From Actinomadura rupiterrae (GTDB taxonomy: Bacteria > Actinomycetota > Actinomycetes > Streptosporangiales > Streptosporangiaceae), in NCBI RefSeq assembly GCF_024172125.1, contig NZ_JAMZEA010000014.1, positions 214,045-278,044 on the forward strand: a stretch of 64,000 bases of DNA, read 5' to 3'. A model generated the notes under the pieces. That model did no database searches, was not told the origin of the DNA, and saw only the letters and a list, made by a program, of their open reading frames with translations. The position numbers were made by a program, and so were the translations under genes. Below are positions 7,242-15,626 of this stretch, piece after piece. Within the stretch, counting starts at the first letter, position 1, and every line of letters starts with the position of its first letter.

Positions 7242-8408
7242 ATGGGGGGCGTGACGAGCACGAAGCGGCCCCGCGACCGCAGGGCGCAGATCCTGCGCGC
7301 GAGCGCGGAGCTGTTCCACCGGGACGGCTTCCACGGCGTCGGCATGGACCAGATCGCTTCGGAGGTCGGCATCTCGGGGCCCGCGATCTACCGGCACTTC
7401 CGCGGCAAGCGGGACCTCCTGCTGCACCTCGCCCTGGACTCCCTCGACCGCCTCGACGAAGCCGTCCGCCCCGGCACGCCGCTGGACGCGGCCCTGCGCG
7501 ATCTCGCCGAGCTCGGCGCCGACCGCCGGGACCTCGGTTCGCTCTGGCAGCGCGAGATCCGGCACCTCGCCCCGGACGACCAGGTCACCGTCCGGAACCG
7601 GATGCGCTCGGTCGCGCTCGGCCTGCGCGCCCTGCTGGCCGAGGCCCGGCCGGGTCTCCCCCACGCCGACATCGACCTGCTGTGCTGGACGGTCCTGTCG
7701 GCCAACTTCAGCCTGACCAACCACGACGAGACCCTCCCGCCGGACGAGCTGGCCGCGCTGCTCCACGGGATGACCAGCGCGGTCGCCGAGGCCGTCCTCC
7801 TGCCGGCGGCGGCATCGGCCGCCGCCGCGCCCGCCGACGCCGTACCGCCCGAGGGCATCGCGTCCCGCCGCGAGACCCTGGTCGACACCGCCACCCGGCT
7901 GTTCGGGCAGCGCGGCTACCACGCGGTGAGCGTGTCCGACATCGGGGACGCCGCCGGGATCGCGGGGCCGAGCCTCTACCACCACTTCACCAGCAAGGGC
8001 GAGCTGCTGTTCGAGGCGCTGCACCGCGGCGCGGCGGCGATCCAGCTCAACCTGTCGGCGGCGCTGAGCACGGGCCCGACCGACGCCGAGCGCCTCGCCG
8101 CCGCCGTGCACTCCTACACCGACTTCGCGACCCGGCACGACTCGCTGGTCTCCGCGCTGATCTCCGAGGTCACGCACCTTCCCCCGGACCAGCTCCAGAC
8201 CATCCTGCGCTACCAGCGGGAGCTGGCCGGGACGTGGACCCGCCTGCTGCTGGCCGTCCGCCCGGGGCTCCCGGAGATCCCCGCCCGCATCCGCGTCCAC
8301 GGCGCGATCACCCTGATCAACGACCTCCCCCGCGTGCACGCCCTGCGCGCCCGTCCTGCCCTCGCCGACGACCTGACCGCGCTGGCGCTGACCGTCCTGA
8401 ACTCCTGA
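7242..8408 (+). CDS. TetR-family regulator with two complete TetR domains
   Basis: The protein has 388 residues, twice the usual TetR length. The first HTH (about residues 12-60) has GMDQIASEVGISGPAIYRHFRGKRDLL; the second (about 209-258) has SVSDIGDAAGIAGPSLYHHFTSKGELL. Each is followed by its own alpha-helical ligand domain, joined by an Ala/Pro linker near residues 185-200. So this is a head-to-tail fusion that could act as a pseudo-dimer. A GTG at 7251, right after a G run, is a possible alternative start. It is divergent from the GH20 gene. Ligand unknown. Confidence 0.9.
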   Translation: MGGVTSTKRPRDRRAQILRASAELFHRDGFHGVGMDQIASEVGISGPAIYRHFRGKRDLLLHLALDSLDRLDEAVRPGTPLDAALRDLAELGADRRDLGSLWQREIRHLAPDDQVTVRNRMRSVALGLRALLAEARPGLPHADIDLLCWTVLSANFSLTNHDETLPPDELAALLHGMTSAVAEAVLLPAAASAAAAPADAVPPEGIASRRETLVDTATRLFGQRGYHAVSVSDIGDAAGIAGPSLYHHFTSKGELLFEALHRGAAAIQLNLSAALSTGPTDAERLAAAVHSYTDFATRHDSLVSALISEVTHLPPDQLQTILRYQRELAGTWTRLLLAVRPGLPEIPARIRVHGAITLINDLPRVHALRARPALADDLTALALTVLNS

Positions 8409-8429
8409 CGACCAGGCACCGCGTCAGGA
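8403..8429. terminator. bidirectional hairpin containing both stop codons
   Basis: TCCTGACG and CGTCAGGA form an 8-bp stem with an 11-base loop. The TetR stop (8406-8408) lies in one arm and the amidase stop (8424-8426) in the other, so convergent genes share one minimal hairpin. Confidence 0.5.
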
Positions 8430-9866
8430 AGCAGGGACGTCCGGAGGGGTGAGTCCGGCCCACGGGCGCGCTTGTTCGAGCTGGTGCGCCACTCGCAGGA
8501 GGACGTCCTCGCGCCCGTAGGCGGCGACGAGCTGGACGCCGATCGGGAGACCGTCCGCGGTCCGGTGGAGCGGCAGGCTGATCGCGGGCTGGCCGCTGAT
8601 GTTGAACGGCTGGGTGAACGCCACCGCGCGCCGCGAGCGCATCCCCACGGCGCGCAGGTCGCTTCCGCTGAACGCCCCGAGCGGCGACGGCGGCTCTCCC
8701 GTCGTCGGGGTCAGCAGCAGGTCGAAGCCGTCGGCCCACCACCGGTGGATCGCGCGGCGCAGCAGCGTCCGGCCCTCCAGGGCCCGCGCGTAGTCGACCG
8801 CGGTGACCTCGCGCGCCTGCCTCGCGAGCGCCCAGTTGATCGGTTCCATGTCGTCCGCGGTGACCGGACGTCTGAGGGATTCGGCGAGCCGCGCCGCGAC
8901 GGCGCCCATGCTGACGGTGCGCAGCAGGCCCGCGGCGCTGCCGGGCGCGCGATCGGCGAGCGCGGCGGGGAAGCCGTGCTCGACGCGGTGTCCGAGCGAT
9001 TCGAGCAGCCGTCCGGTGTCGCGCGCCGCCGTCGCGCATGCGTCGTGGACGGCCTCGCCCCAGGGGTAGTGGTCGAGGAGCCCGATGCGCAGCGGGCCGG
9101 GCTCCGCGCCGAGTTCGCGCGCGTACGGACGGGCCGGCGGCGGCGCGATCACCGTGTCGCCCACGCCGGGTCCGGACACCGCGTCGAGCATCGCGGCGGC
9201 GTCGCGGACCGAACGCGTGTGGCAGAAGTGCACGCCGGGGCCGCTCTCGTCGCCGTCCGGTGCCAGCGTCACCCGTCCCTGCGACGGTTTCAGGCCGACC
9301 AGCCCGCAGCAGGACGCCGGGACGCGGATCGAGCCGCCGCCGTCGCTGGCGTGCGCGACCGGGACCATGCCGGACGCGACGGCCGCCGCCGACCCGCCGC
9401 TCGATCCGCCGGCCGACCGTCCGGGATCCCACGGGTTGCGGGTCGGGCCCCAGGCCGCCGGTTCGGTCGTGGGCAGGCTGCCGAACTCGGCGCTGTTCGT
9501 CCGGCCCGCGGTGACCAGGCCCGCGGCGCGGAAGCGCGCGACGATCGCGGAGTCGGCGGTGGCCGGAACCGCCGCCTTTTTCAGCCGCACGTTCCCGTCG
9601 CTGCGGGGCTGCCCCGCATAGGCGACCAGGAAGTCCTTGAGCAGGAACGGCACGCCCCGGAACGGACCATCGGGCAGCGGCCCGGACGCCGTGGTGCGCG
9701 CCTCGTCGAACCAGCGCATCACCACCGCGTTCACCCCCGGATCGAGATCGGTGATCCGCTCGATCGCGGCTTCGAGTAATTCGGCGGGCGTCACCTGCCC
9801 TGCGCTCACGAGAGCGGCCTGCTCCGTCGCGTCCATCCATCGCGTTTCGTCCGCGAGCGAAGCCAT
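8424..9866 (-). CDS. amidase-signature family hydrolase
   Basis: The protein has 480 residues, normal for the family. The Ser-cisSer-Lys triad is visible: Lys77 in FLLKDF, cis-Ser155 in GGSSGGSA and nucleophile Ser179 in SDGGGSIR. The Gly/Ser-rich signature spans about 150-182. Members hydrolyse amide bonds in diverse substrates; GatA is unlikely because no gatB or gatC is near. No signal peptide, so cytoplasmic. It ends convergently with the TetR gene and starts about 120 bases from the NTF2-like gene read the other way. Substrate unknown. Confidence 0.88.
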   Translation of the reverse strand: MASLADETRWMDATEQAALVSAGQVTPAELLEAAIERITDLDPGVNAVVMRWFDEARTTASGPLPDGPFRGVPFLLKDFLVAYAGQPRSDGNVRLKKAAVPATADSAIVARFRAAGLVTAGRTNSAEFGSLPTTEPAAWGPTRNPWDPGRSAGGSSGGSAAAVASGMVPVAHASDGGGSIRVPASCCGLVGLKPSQGRVTLAPDGDESGPGVHFCHTRSVRDAAAMLDAVSGPGVGDTVIAPPPARPYARELGAEPGPLRIGLLDHYPWGEAVHDACATAARDTGRLLESLGHRVEHGFPAALADRAPGSAAGLLRTVSMGAVAARLAESLRRPVTADDMEPINWALARQAREVTAVDYARALEGRTLLRRAIHRWWADGFDLLLTPTTGEPPSPLGAFSGSDLRAVGMRSRRAVAFTQPFNISGQPAISLPLHRTADGLPIGVQLVAAYGREDVLLRVAHQLEQARPWAGLTPPDVPAS

Positions 9867-9985
9867 GCACGCCTCCTGCCACCGCCGTTCCCGTCGGCTC
9901 AGCGTAAAGCGGGACCTCGGAACGGGGTGCGCTATTCCTTTGAGGGAATCGCCAAGCCGCCTCCTGCGGCAGCAAACTGCTCCGC

Positions 9986-10417
9986 GTGAGCAACGAACTT
10001 GATGTGAAAGAGCTGGCCGAACGCTATATCGCCCAATGGAACGAGCCCGACGCCGCGGCGCGCTCCGAGCTGATCCGGGAGCTGTGGGCCGTGGACGGCA
10101 TCCAGGTGCTGACCGATCCGCCGCAGGAGATCCGCGACGCCGCCGCGAGCCTCAACTTCCCGGTGCCGCACCTGGAGGTCCGGGGGCACGACGCCATGAA
10201 CGCGCGGGTGACGCGCGCCTACGAGATGTTCGTCGCGGAGGGCGAGTACGCCTTCCAGGCGGCCGGTGAGGTCTCCGTCCTGCTGCCGAACGTGATCGGC
10301 GTCCGATGGGCGATGGTGACACGCGGCGGCGAGACCGTCGGCGAGGGCCTGGACGTCCTGGAGCTCGACGCGGACGGCAAGATCAGCACCGACTGCCAGT
10401 TCATCGGGAGGAACTGA
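9986..10417 (+). CDS. SnoaL/NTF2-like protein
   Basis: The 143-residue protein fits the cone-shaped NTF2-like fold: an N-terminal helix ELAERYIAQWNEPDAAAR, then curved strands with RVTRAYEMFV and GVRWAMVTRGG. This fold binds small hydrophobic molecules or acts as an isomerase or lyase; no catalytic residues can be named. The start is a GTG. Its TGA overlaps the ATG of the cupin gene (TGATG), so the two are translationally coupled and probably work together. Confidence 0.72.
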   Translation: MSNELDVKELAERYIAQWNEPDAAARSELIRELWAVDGIQVLTDPPQEIRDAAASLNFPVPHLEVRGHDAMNARVTRAYEMFVAEGEYAFQAAGEVSVLLPNVIGVRWAMVTRGGETVGEGLDVLELDADGKISTDCQFIGRN

Positions 10418-10776
10418 TGCGGTACACCAGGATCGTCCGCGGCGATGACGGCGGGTCGGTGTTCGAGGACGACCGGATCCCCCTGGACGAGCGGCATGTC
10501 GCGGACGGCGTGCCGCCCATGGCGGTGGGCGGCCTGCCCTCGGCGGCCGGGGTGCTGTTCCTCCGCAGCGCGGAGTTCGACAGCGCGCCGCACCCGGCGC
10601 CGCGCCGGCAGTGGGTCGTGATGCTGCGCGGGACGATCGAGGTGGAGGTCACCGACGGCGGCCGGCGGCGCTTCGGCCCGGGTGACATGGTCTTCGTCGA
10701 CGACACCACCGGGAAGGGCCACGTCACCACGGGCATCGGCCCGGCGCCTTTCGAGGCCCTCTTCATCCCGGTCTGA
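10417..10776 (+). CDS. cupin-domain protein
   Basis: The protein has 119 residues with one conserved beta-barrel cupin domain. The motifs read HPAPRRQWVVMLRGTIEVEV and the later GDMVFVDDTTGKGHVT; the usual metal-binding His pair is only partly kept (His in HPAP and in GKGHVT), so metal binding is uncertain. A GGGAGG ribosome site lies inside the end of the upstream gene. It forms a two-gene unit with the NTF2-like gene. Cupins range from dioxygenases to binding proteins; no function is assigned. Confidence 0.75.
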   Translation: MRYTRIVRGDDGGSVFEDDRIPLDERHVADGVPPMAVGGLPSAAGVLFLRSAEFDSAPHPAPRRQWVVMLRGTIEVEVTDGGRRRFGPGDMVFVDDTTGKGHVTTGIGPAPFEALFIPV

Positions 10777-10956
10777 TCGCGGCCGGAACGGTCGCGAGTT
10801 TCCCCCATGAGGGGCTCGGGGGAGGCCAAAGCGGGCTCGATCCACGGGCTCCGGCAGGGCCGCTTTCCATGCCCAACGTCACTGCGGCCCAAAGTTCCGG
10901 AATATTGCGAAGCCCCCGGAGGTCGGTCGGACCGGTCGGCGGGGAGGGACGAAAGC

Positions 10957-11355
10957 GTGAGATATCTACGCAGGAGCGGCATCGTCTGGCTGCTGGCGGG
11001 ATGCGCCTTCCCCGCCCTGGCCGGCTGCAGCGACCAGGGCGTGCGCGGCGGGAGGTCCGCGACGTCCCACGACCGGAATCAGAAGGGGAAGCAGTTCCGA
11101 GATCCGTTAGCCACCGGGCCGCCCGCGGCGGCAGCGGCGCCCGCCGATCCCGTCATCGGGATCGACCGGGCGGGGAACCAGATCCGGCGCAGCCAGATCA
11201 TCCAGCAGTCCGAGGAGTACCCGGAGCGCTCGTCCGGCGAGGCCGGCGCGGTCTGCCAAGCCCTGCTCGCGAAGTTCCGGCTCACGGGCGGACGGGTGAA
11301 GCACGGCGACGAGTACGTCACCGCCTGCGTCCTCGGCATGATCGACGGCCACTGA
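10957..11355 (+). CDS. small lipoprotein of unknown function
   Basis: The protein has 132 residues from a GTG at 10957, with GGGGAGGG upstream. The N-terminus is a lipoprotein signal with Arg5-Arg6, a hydrophobic stretch and two candidate lipoboxes, LAGC ending at Cys16 and LAGC ending at Cys24; the second fits the expected length better. After a low-complexity Ala/Pro linker comes a soluble part with two Cys (GAVCQALL and TACVLG) that could pair. I recognise no family. It is expected on the outer face of the membrane. Confidence 0.65.
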   Translation: MRYLRRSGIVWLLAGCAFPALAGCSDQGVRGGRSATSHDRNQKGKQFRDPLATGPPAAAAAPADPVIGIDRAGNQIRRSQIIQQSEEYPERSSGEAGAVCQALLAKFRLTGGRVKHGDEYVTACVLGMIDGH

Positions 11356-11495
11356 CACCAGCGGCAGAAGGCCGGCCGCCGCCGGGGCGGACTGCACCAC
11401 CCTGGCGGCGTCCGGCCCGTTCGCTCGCCGACCACCGCTCCCACCTGGCCACTCGGCAACGCGGGGCGGTTTGCCGGGCCGATAGGATCGCCAGA

Positions 11496-12513
11496 GTGGA
11501 TCTTGAGGAAGCGGTGCGGCTGTGGGAGCCCGAGCCGGGCTGGTTGAACTCCGCCAGCTACGGCATCCCGCCGGGAACGGCGTTCGAGGCACTGCAGGAC
11601 GCACTCGCCGAGTGGCGGCACGGGGTCACCGGATGGGACGAGTGGGACCGTTCCACCAACCGGGCGCGCGAGGCGTTCGCGCGGCTGGTCGGGGTCGCGG
11701 GCGAGGACGTGGCCGTGGGGGCGTCCGCCGCGCAGCTGCTGGCGCCGGTCGCGGCGTCGCTGCCGGCCGGGTCGCGCGTCGTCGTCCCCGACATCGAGCA
11801 GACGTCGAACCTGTTCCCCTGGCTCGTCAACGACCTCGACGTGGTGACGGTGCCTCCGGCGGAGGTCGCCGGCGCGATCGACGGGCGGACGGACGCGGTC
11901 GCCTTCAGCCTCGTCCAGTCCGCGACGGGCGAGGTCGCCGCCATCGATGAAGTCGTCGCGGCGGCGCGGGAGCATGGGGCGCTGCTGGTCGCCGACGCCA
12001 CGCAGGCGGTCGGTGGCTGCCGGTCGACGCGTCCCGGTTCGTTGTGCTGGCGGTGTCGACCTACAAGTGGCTGATGTGCCGCGCGGCACCGCGTTCTGCT
12101 ACGTGAGCCCGGCCGTGCGGGACCGCATCCGCCCGCTCGCCGCCAACTGGTACGCCGGTGAGGGCGACGCGTCGTACGGCCCGCCGCTGCGGCTGGCGAA
12201 GGACGCGCGGCGCTTCGACATCGCCGTCCCCTGGTTCTCCTACGTCGCGGCCGCGCCGACGCTGGAGCTGCTCCTGGAGATCGGCATCGAGCAGATCCAC
12301 GAGCACGACGTCGGGATGGCCAACCGCTTCCGCGCCGGGCTCGGCATGCCGCCGAGCGACAGCGCGATCGTGAGCGTCAGCCGTCCGGGCGCGTCCGAGC
12401 GGCTCCAGGCGGCGGGCATCCGCGCTTCGGTCCGCAAGGGCGCCGCGCGCCTGGCCTTCCACCTCTACACCACCAAGGACGACGTCGACGCCGCCATCGC
12501 CGCCCTGAGCTGA
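11496..12513 (+). pseudogene. class V aminotransferase-fold gene with two frameshifts
   Basis: The frame from the GTG at 11496 reads LNSASYGIPP, then LLVADATQAVG, as in cysteine desulfurase or kynureninase-like PLP enzymes. It breaks near 12014: adding one base there restores WLPVDASRF and continues to the PLP-lysine motif STYKWLM. A second one-base loss near 12077 must be repaired to read PRGTAFCYVS and on to the normal C-terminus at 12513. So two single-base deletions lie about 60 bases apart around the catalytic lysine. This is either a recent pseudogene or an assembly error; the rest looks intact. Full product would be about 340 residues. Confidence 0.8.
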
Positions 12514-12692
12514 CCCGCGAGCCCTTTCCGCTCCCATCCGGCCACCTTTCCTCGGGCTGCGGTCATCCCTCCCCGGCGGCCATTCGGATAGAGGGAACAT
12601 CGGTGTTACCAATGGAGCCGAAAGTGCCTTCTACCGCCGCCTGCGGAGCCGCTGAACAATGGTCGGGAAATCTCCGGAACAAAGGGGCGGAT

Positions 12693-13250
12693 ATGACGAA
12701 GATCGCTATCATCGTGGGCACCACGCGGCCGGGCCGGGTCGGGCACCGGGTCGCCGAGTGGGTGCACGGGATCGCCGGGAAGCGGCCCGAGGCCGAGTAC
12801 GAGATCGTGGACCTCGCCGACCAGGGCCTGCCGCTGCTGGACGAGGCGGTCCCGCCCGCGGCCGGCCAGTACGCCGGCGACCACACCAAGCGCTGGGCGG
12901 ACGTGGTGAGGGCCTTCGACGGGTACGTGGTGGTGACGCCGGAGTACAACCACGGAATCCCCGCGGCGCTGAAGAACGCCTTCGACTTCGTCCACGCCGA
13001 GTGGAACGACAAGGCGGTCGGGTTCGTCGGCTACGGCGCGGTCGGCGCGGCGCGCGCGGTGGAGCAGCTGAAGCAGGTCGCGGTGGAGCTGAGCATCGCG
13101 CCGGTGTCCGCGCAGGTCACCCTGCTGATCCCTGGCGACTTCCCGGCCTACCCCGACTTCGCCCCGCAGGAGTTCCGCGAGGCCGAGGTCGAGCGCGTGC
13201 TGGACCAGGTGGAGGCGTGGTCGAAGGCGCTGGCGACCGTCCGCTCCTGA
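12693..13250 (+). CDS. NADPH-dependent FMN reductase family protein
   Basis: The protein has 185 residues of flavodoxin-like fold. The N-terminal phosphate-binding loop is IIVGTTRPGRVGHRVAEW, and the second flavin motif is VVTPEYNHGIPAALKNAFDF (about residues 75-95), typical of azoreductase/chromate-reductase-like enzymes. The ATG at 12693 follows AAAGGGGCGG. Such enzymes reduce FMN or quinones with NAD(P)H in the cytosol. It precedes an HxlR regulator, a frequent partner of reductases of this type, though an operator-like dyad separates them. Confidence 0.9.
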   Translation: MTKIAIIVGTTRPGRVGHRVAEWVHGIAGKRPEAEYEIVDLADQGLPLLDEAVPPAAGQYAGDHTKRWADVVRAFDGYVVVTPEYNHGIPAALKNAFDFVHAEWNDKAVGFVGYGAVGAARAVEQLKQVAVELSIAPVSAQVTLLIPGDFPAYPDFAPQEFREAEVERVLDQVEAWSKALATVRS

Positions 13251-13402
13251 CCCCGCGGCGCGAGATCTTCGGGCACTCGCTCGCGGTGTTCGGCGTCGAC
13301 CCGTCCGGGCTGGACGAGCGGGACCACCGGGCCTCGCTGGAGCTGTTCGCCACCGACGTCGCGCCCGTGCTGCGCACCGCGCCGCCCGTCCCGCCGGATT
13401 GA
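13250..13402 (+). pseudogene. possible C-terminal remnant of an LLM-class oxidoreductase
   Basis: Right after the FMN reductase stop, in another frame, about 50 codons stay open to a TGA at 13402 and read EIFGHSLAVFGVDPSGL and LELFATDVAPVLR. This looks like a conserved protein tail, probably from a luciferase-like monooxygenase, but has no start or body. It is best read as a decayed remnant; family assignment is weak. Confidence 0.35.
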
Positions 13403-13404
13403 CC

Positions 13405-13435
13405 CCTATTCCCTATCGGTTATACGGTGAATAGG
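13405..13435. promoter_or_regulatory. probable HxlR operator
   Basis: CCTATTC and GAATAGG form a perfect 7-bp dyad with a 17-base spacer that itself contains the AT-rich TATCGGTTATACGG, a possible -10 region. It sits 18 bases before the chosen HxlR start, well placed for autoregulation. Confidence 0.5.
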
Positions 13436-13452
13436 TGGCCGAAGGGAGCGCG

Positions 13453-13833
13453 ATGCACGCCGGATCTCGACTGCCCGACGACGTGGAGCCCGACACCTGC
13501 GCGGCGTTCCGCGACGCCCTGGACCGGGTCGGCAGCAAGTGGGGCATCGCCGTCATCGCCGCCGCGGGCGAGGGGCCGATCCGCTTCGGCGAGCTGCACC
13601 GGACCATTCCGGGCATCAGCCGCCGCATGCTGACCCTGACGCTGCGCACGCTGGAGCGCGACGGGCTGCTGACCCGGACCGTCCACCCGACCGTCCCGCC
13701 GCAGGTCGAGTACACCGCGACCGACCTGGCCCGGGACCTGTTCGCCTCGACCCGCGCCTTGTCGGCCTGGGCCGAGAACAACCACGAGAAGATCGCCGCC
13801 GCGCGCGCCGCCTACGACGACGCGGCCACCTGA
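13453..13833 (+). CDS. HxlR-family transcriptional regulator
   Basis: The protein has 126 residues. The HxlR winged HTH is clear: ALDRVGSKWGIAVIAA, IRFGELHRTIPGISRRMLTLTLRTLERDGLLTR and VPPQVEYTATDLARDL. I chose the ATG at 13453 because GAAGGGAG precedes it; the GTG at 13435 overlaps the operator and lacks a ribosome site. There is no N-terminal Cys like that of redox-sensing YodB, but Cys near residue 16 (PDTCAAF) is positioned as in HypR/QorR types, so redox sensing is possible. It may control the FMN reductase upstream or the LLM enzyme downstream. Confidence 0.88.
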   Translation: MHAGSRLPDDVEPDTCAAFRDALDRVGSKWGIAVIAAAGEGPIRFGELHRTIPGISRRMLTLTLRTLERDGLLTRTVHPTVPPQVEYTATDLARDLFASTRALSAWAENNHEKIAAARAAYDDAAT

Positions 13834-13956
13834 CGCCCCTCGGGGTGCGGCGGTCCGCCCCGCGCCGAGGGTCCGATCAGGCCAAGGAATGGCAAGCATC
13901 GGCGCGAGCGGCGCGCGCGGTGTATGGGCGGCCCGGGGCCGGGTAGGCGGGCCGAT

Positions 13957-14925
13957 ATGAAGCTGGGATACAAGCTCGCGTCCGAGGTGTTCGGTCCCCA
14001 CGACCTGCTCGCGCAGGCGAAGATGGCCGAGCAGGCCGGGTTCGACTTCGTCGAGATCAGCGACCACTACCACCCGTGGGTGGAGGAGCAGGGGCACTCG
14101 CCGTTCGCCTGGTCGGTGCTCGGCGCGATCGCGGCCGGGACCACCACGCTCGAACTGGCCACGGGCGTGACCTGCCCGACCGTCCGCTACCACCCGGCGA
14201 TCATCGCCCAGGCCGCCGCGACCGTCGCGGTCATGTCGGGCGGCCGGTTCACCCTCGGCGTCGGGTCGGGAGAGCGGCTGAACGAGCACGTCGTCGGGGC
14301 GGGCTTCGCCGAGTCGGTCGGGACGCGGCACGACATGCTCCGCGAGGCGCTGGACGTCATCCGGCTGCTGTGGGACGGCGGCTACCAGTCCTACCAGGGC
14401 GAGCACTACGAGCTGGCCGCCGCGCGGGTCTGGGACCTGCCGGACCGGCCGCCGAAGATCGTGGTCGCGGCGGGCGGCCCGCGCGCGGCGCGGCTGGCCG
14501 CCGAGCACGGCGACGGCATGTTCACCACCGAGCCCGGCGCGTCCCTGAACGAGACCTACCGCAAGCACGGCGGCACCGGCCCGCACTACGCCGAGATGCC
14601 GCTGTCGTGGGCGCCGGACGAGCAGACCGCCGTCACCGCCGCGCACAGGATGGCGCGCTGGTCGAACGGCGGCTGGCCGGTCATGGCGGAGCTGCCCAAC
14701 CCGCCCGGGTTCGCCGCCGCCTCGCAGACCGTCACCGAGGACGACATGCGCAAGGCGATGCCGTGCGGGCCGGACGTGACGCGCTACGTGTCGTCCGCGC
14801 AGACCTACCTGGACGCGGGGGTCGACCATCTCGTCCTGCAGAACTGGGGTTCCGACCCCAAGGGGTTCATGGAGTTCTACCGCAGCGAACTTGAAGGACG
14901 GCTGCGCGCCCTGTCCCCGTCCTGA
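13957..14925 (+). CDS. F420-type LLM-class oxidoreductase
   Basis: The protein has 322 residues forming a single luciferase-like TIM barrel. It begins MKLGYKLASEVFGP and has the F420-glucose-6-phosphate dehydrogenase-like segments FDFVEISDHYHPW, GVTCPTVRYHPAIIAQ and GVGSGERLNEH. These match the subfamily of F420-dependent hydride-transfer enzymes common in actinobacteria. The substrate is unknown. Its last 49 bases overlap the 3' end of the convergent tfuA gene, so the two mRNAs are complementary there. Confidence 0.85.
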   Translation: MKLGYKLASEVFGPHDLLAQAKMAEQAGFDFVEISDHYHPWVEEQGHSPFAWSVLGAIAAGTTTLELATGVTCPTVRYHPAIIAQAAATVAVMSGGRFTLGVGSGERLNEHVVGAGFAESVGTRHDMLREALDVIRLLWDGGYQSYQGEHYELAAARVWDLPDRPPKIVVAAGGPRAARLAAEHGDGMFTTEPGASLNETYRKHGGTGPHYAEMPLSWAPDEQTAVTAAHRMARWSNGGWPVMAELPNPPGFAAASQTVTEDDMRKAMPCGPDVTRYVSSAQTYLDAGVDHLVLQNWGSDPKGFMEFYRSELEGRLRALSPS

Positions 14926-15626
14926 GCAGGCCGGGCCTCACGCCACGGCTTGGCGGTCATGAACCGGACGAGGTCGTCGGTCTTGGTCCGGAACGCGCCG
15001 ATGCCGGCCAGTTCCGCATCGGCGTCGGCGGGCGCCAGAGCCGAGTGCCGCAACAGCAGTTCCTTCGCCAGGCGCAGGGTGCGTTCCCCGTACCAGCGGT
15101 GCTTCAACGCGGCCGTGACCGCCTCGGCGGACGCCGCGCTGATCCGTTCGCGTGCGGCGAGGCCCGCCAGCCAGCCGCGCAGGTGGATCAGCGGCTCCGA
15201 CAGGGGCGCGTGGGGCGCGGCGGCGCCGTGCAGCAGCGCCACTTCGTCGTCGTCGAAGTCGGGGTCTTCGGCGTAGCGGCGGTAGACGGCCCCGAATCCG
15301 GTCATGCCCAGGTGGCGCATCTCCGCCGCGCGGATCGCGCCCATCGACGACAGCCCCCACACGCGCCAGCCGGCCTCAAGGGCGTCCCGGATCTCCATGT
15401 GGCCGACCGAGGGGTAGCTGTGGAACGTCCCGTCCACGATGGCCAGCGCGCCCGGTTCCCGCCCTTCGGCGAGCAGCGCCGCGACCCCGCCGCGCCGCAC
15501 CGGCGGCCGAACCTCGACGGTCGCGGGGAACAGCCCGGCATGCTCCGGCCCTTGAGCGGACGGCCCGTCGTGCACCAGGCCGTGGGCGGACGGCCCGACG
15601 AACACGACCAGCTCCGTGGCGTTCAC
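14877..15626 (-). CDS. tfuA: TfuA-like protein, YcaO partner
   Basis: The protein has 249 residues. The N-terminus VVFVGPSAHG and the core VDGTFHSYPSVGHMEI, followed by GLSSMGAIRAAEMR (about residues 63-103), are the TfuA-like signature. TfuA proteins act with YcaO cyclodehydratases to make thioamides in peptides (thiovarsolin-type RiPPs, McrA thioglycine) by supplying or transferring sulfur. The GTG start at 15626 overlaps the ycaO stop in GTGA, so they are translationally coupled. The 3' end overlaps the convergent LLM gene by 49 bases, and the last 20 residues look unconserved (RARSRPSSSL). Confidence 0.9.
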   Translation of the reverse strand: MNATELVVFVGPSAHGLVHDGPSAQGPEHAGLFPATVEVRPPVRRGGVAALLAEGREPGALAIVDGTFHSYPSVGHMEIRDALEAGWRVWGLSSMGAIRAAEMRHLGMTGFGAVYRRYAEDPDFDDDEVALLHGAAAPHAPLSEPLIHLRGWLAGLAARERISAASAEAVTAALKHRWYGERTLRLAKELLLRHSALAPADADAELAGIGAFRTKTDDLVRFMTAKPWREARPAQDGDRARSRPSSSLR

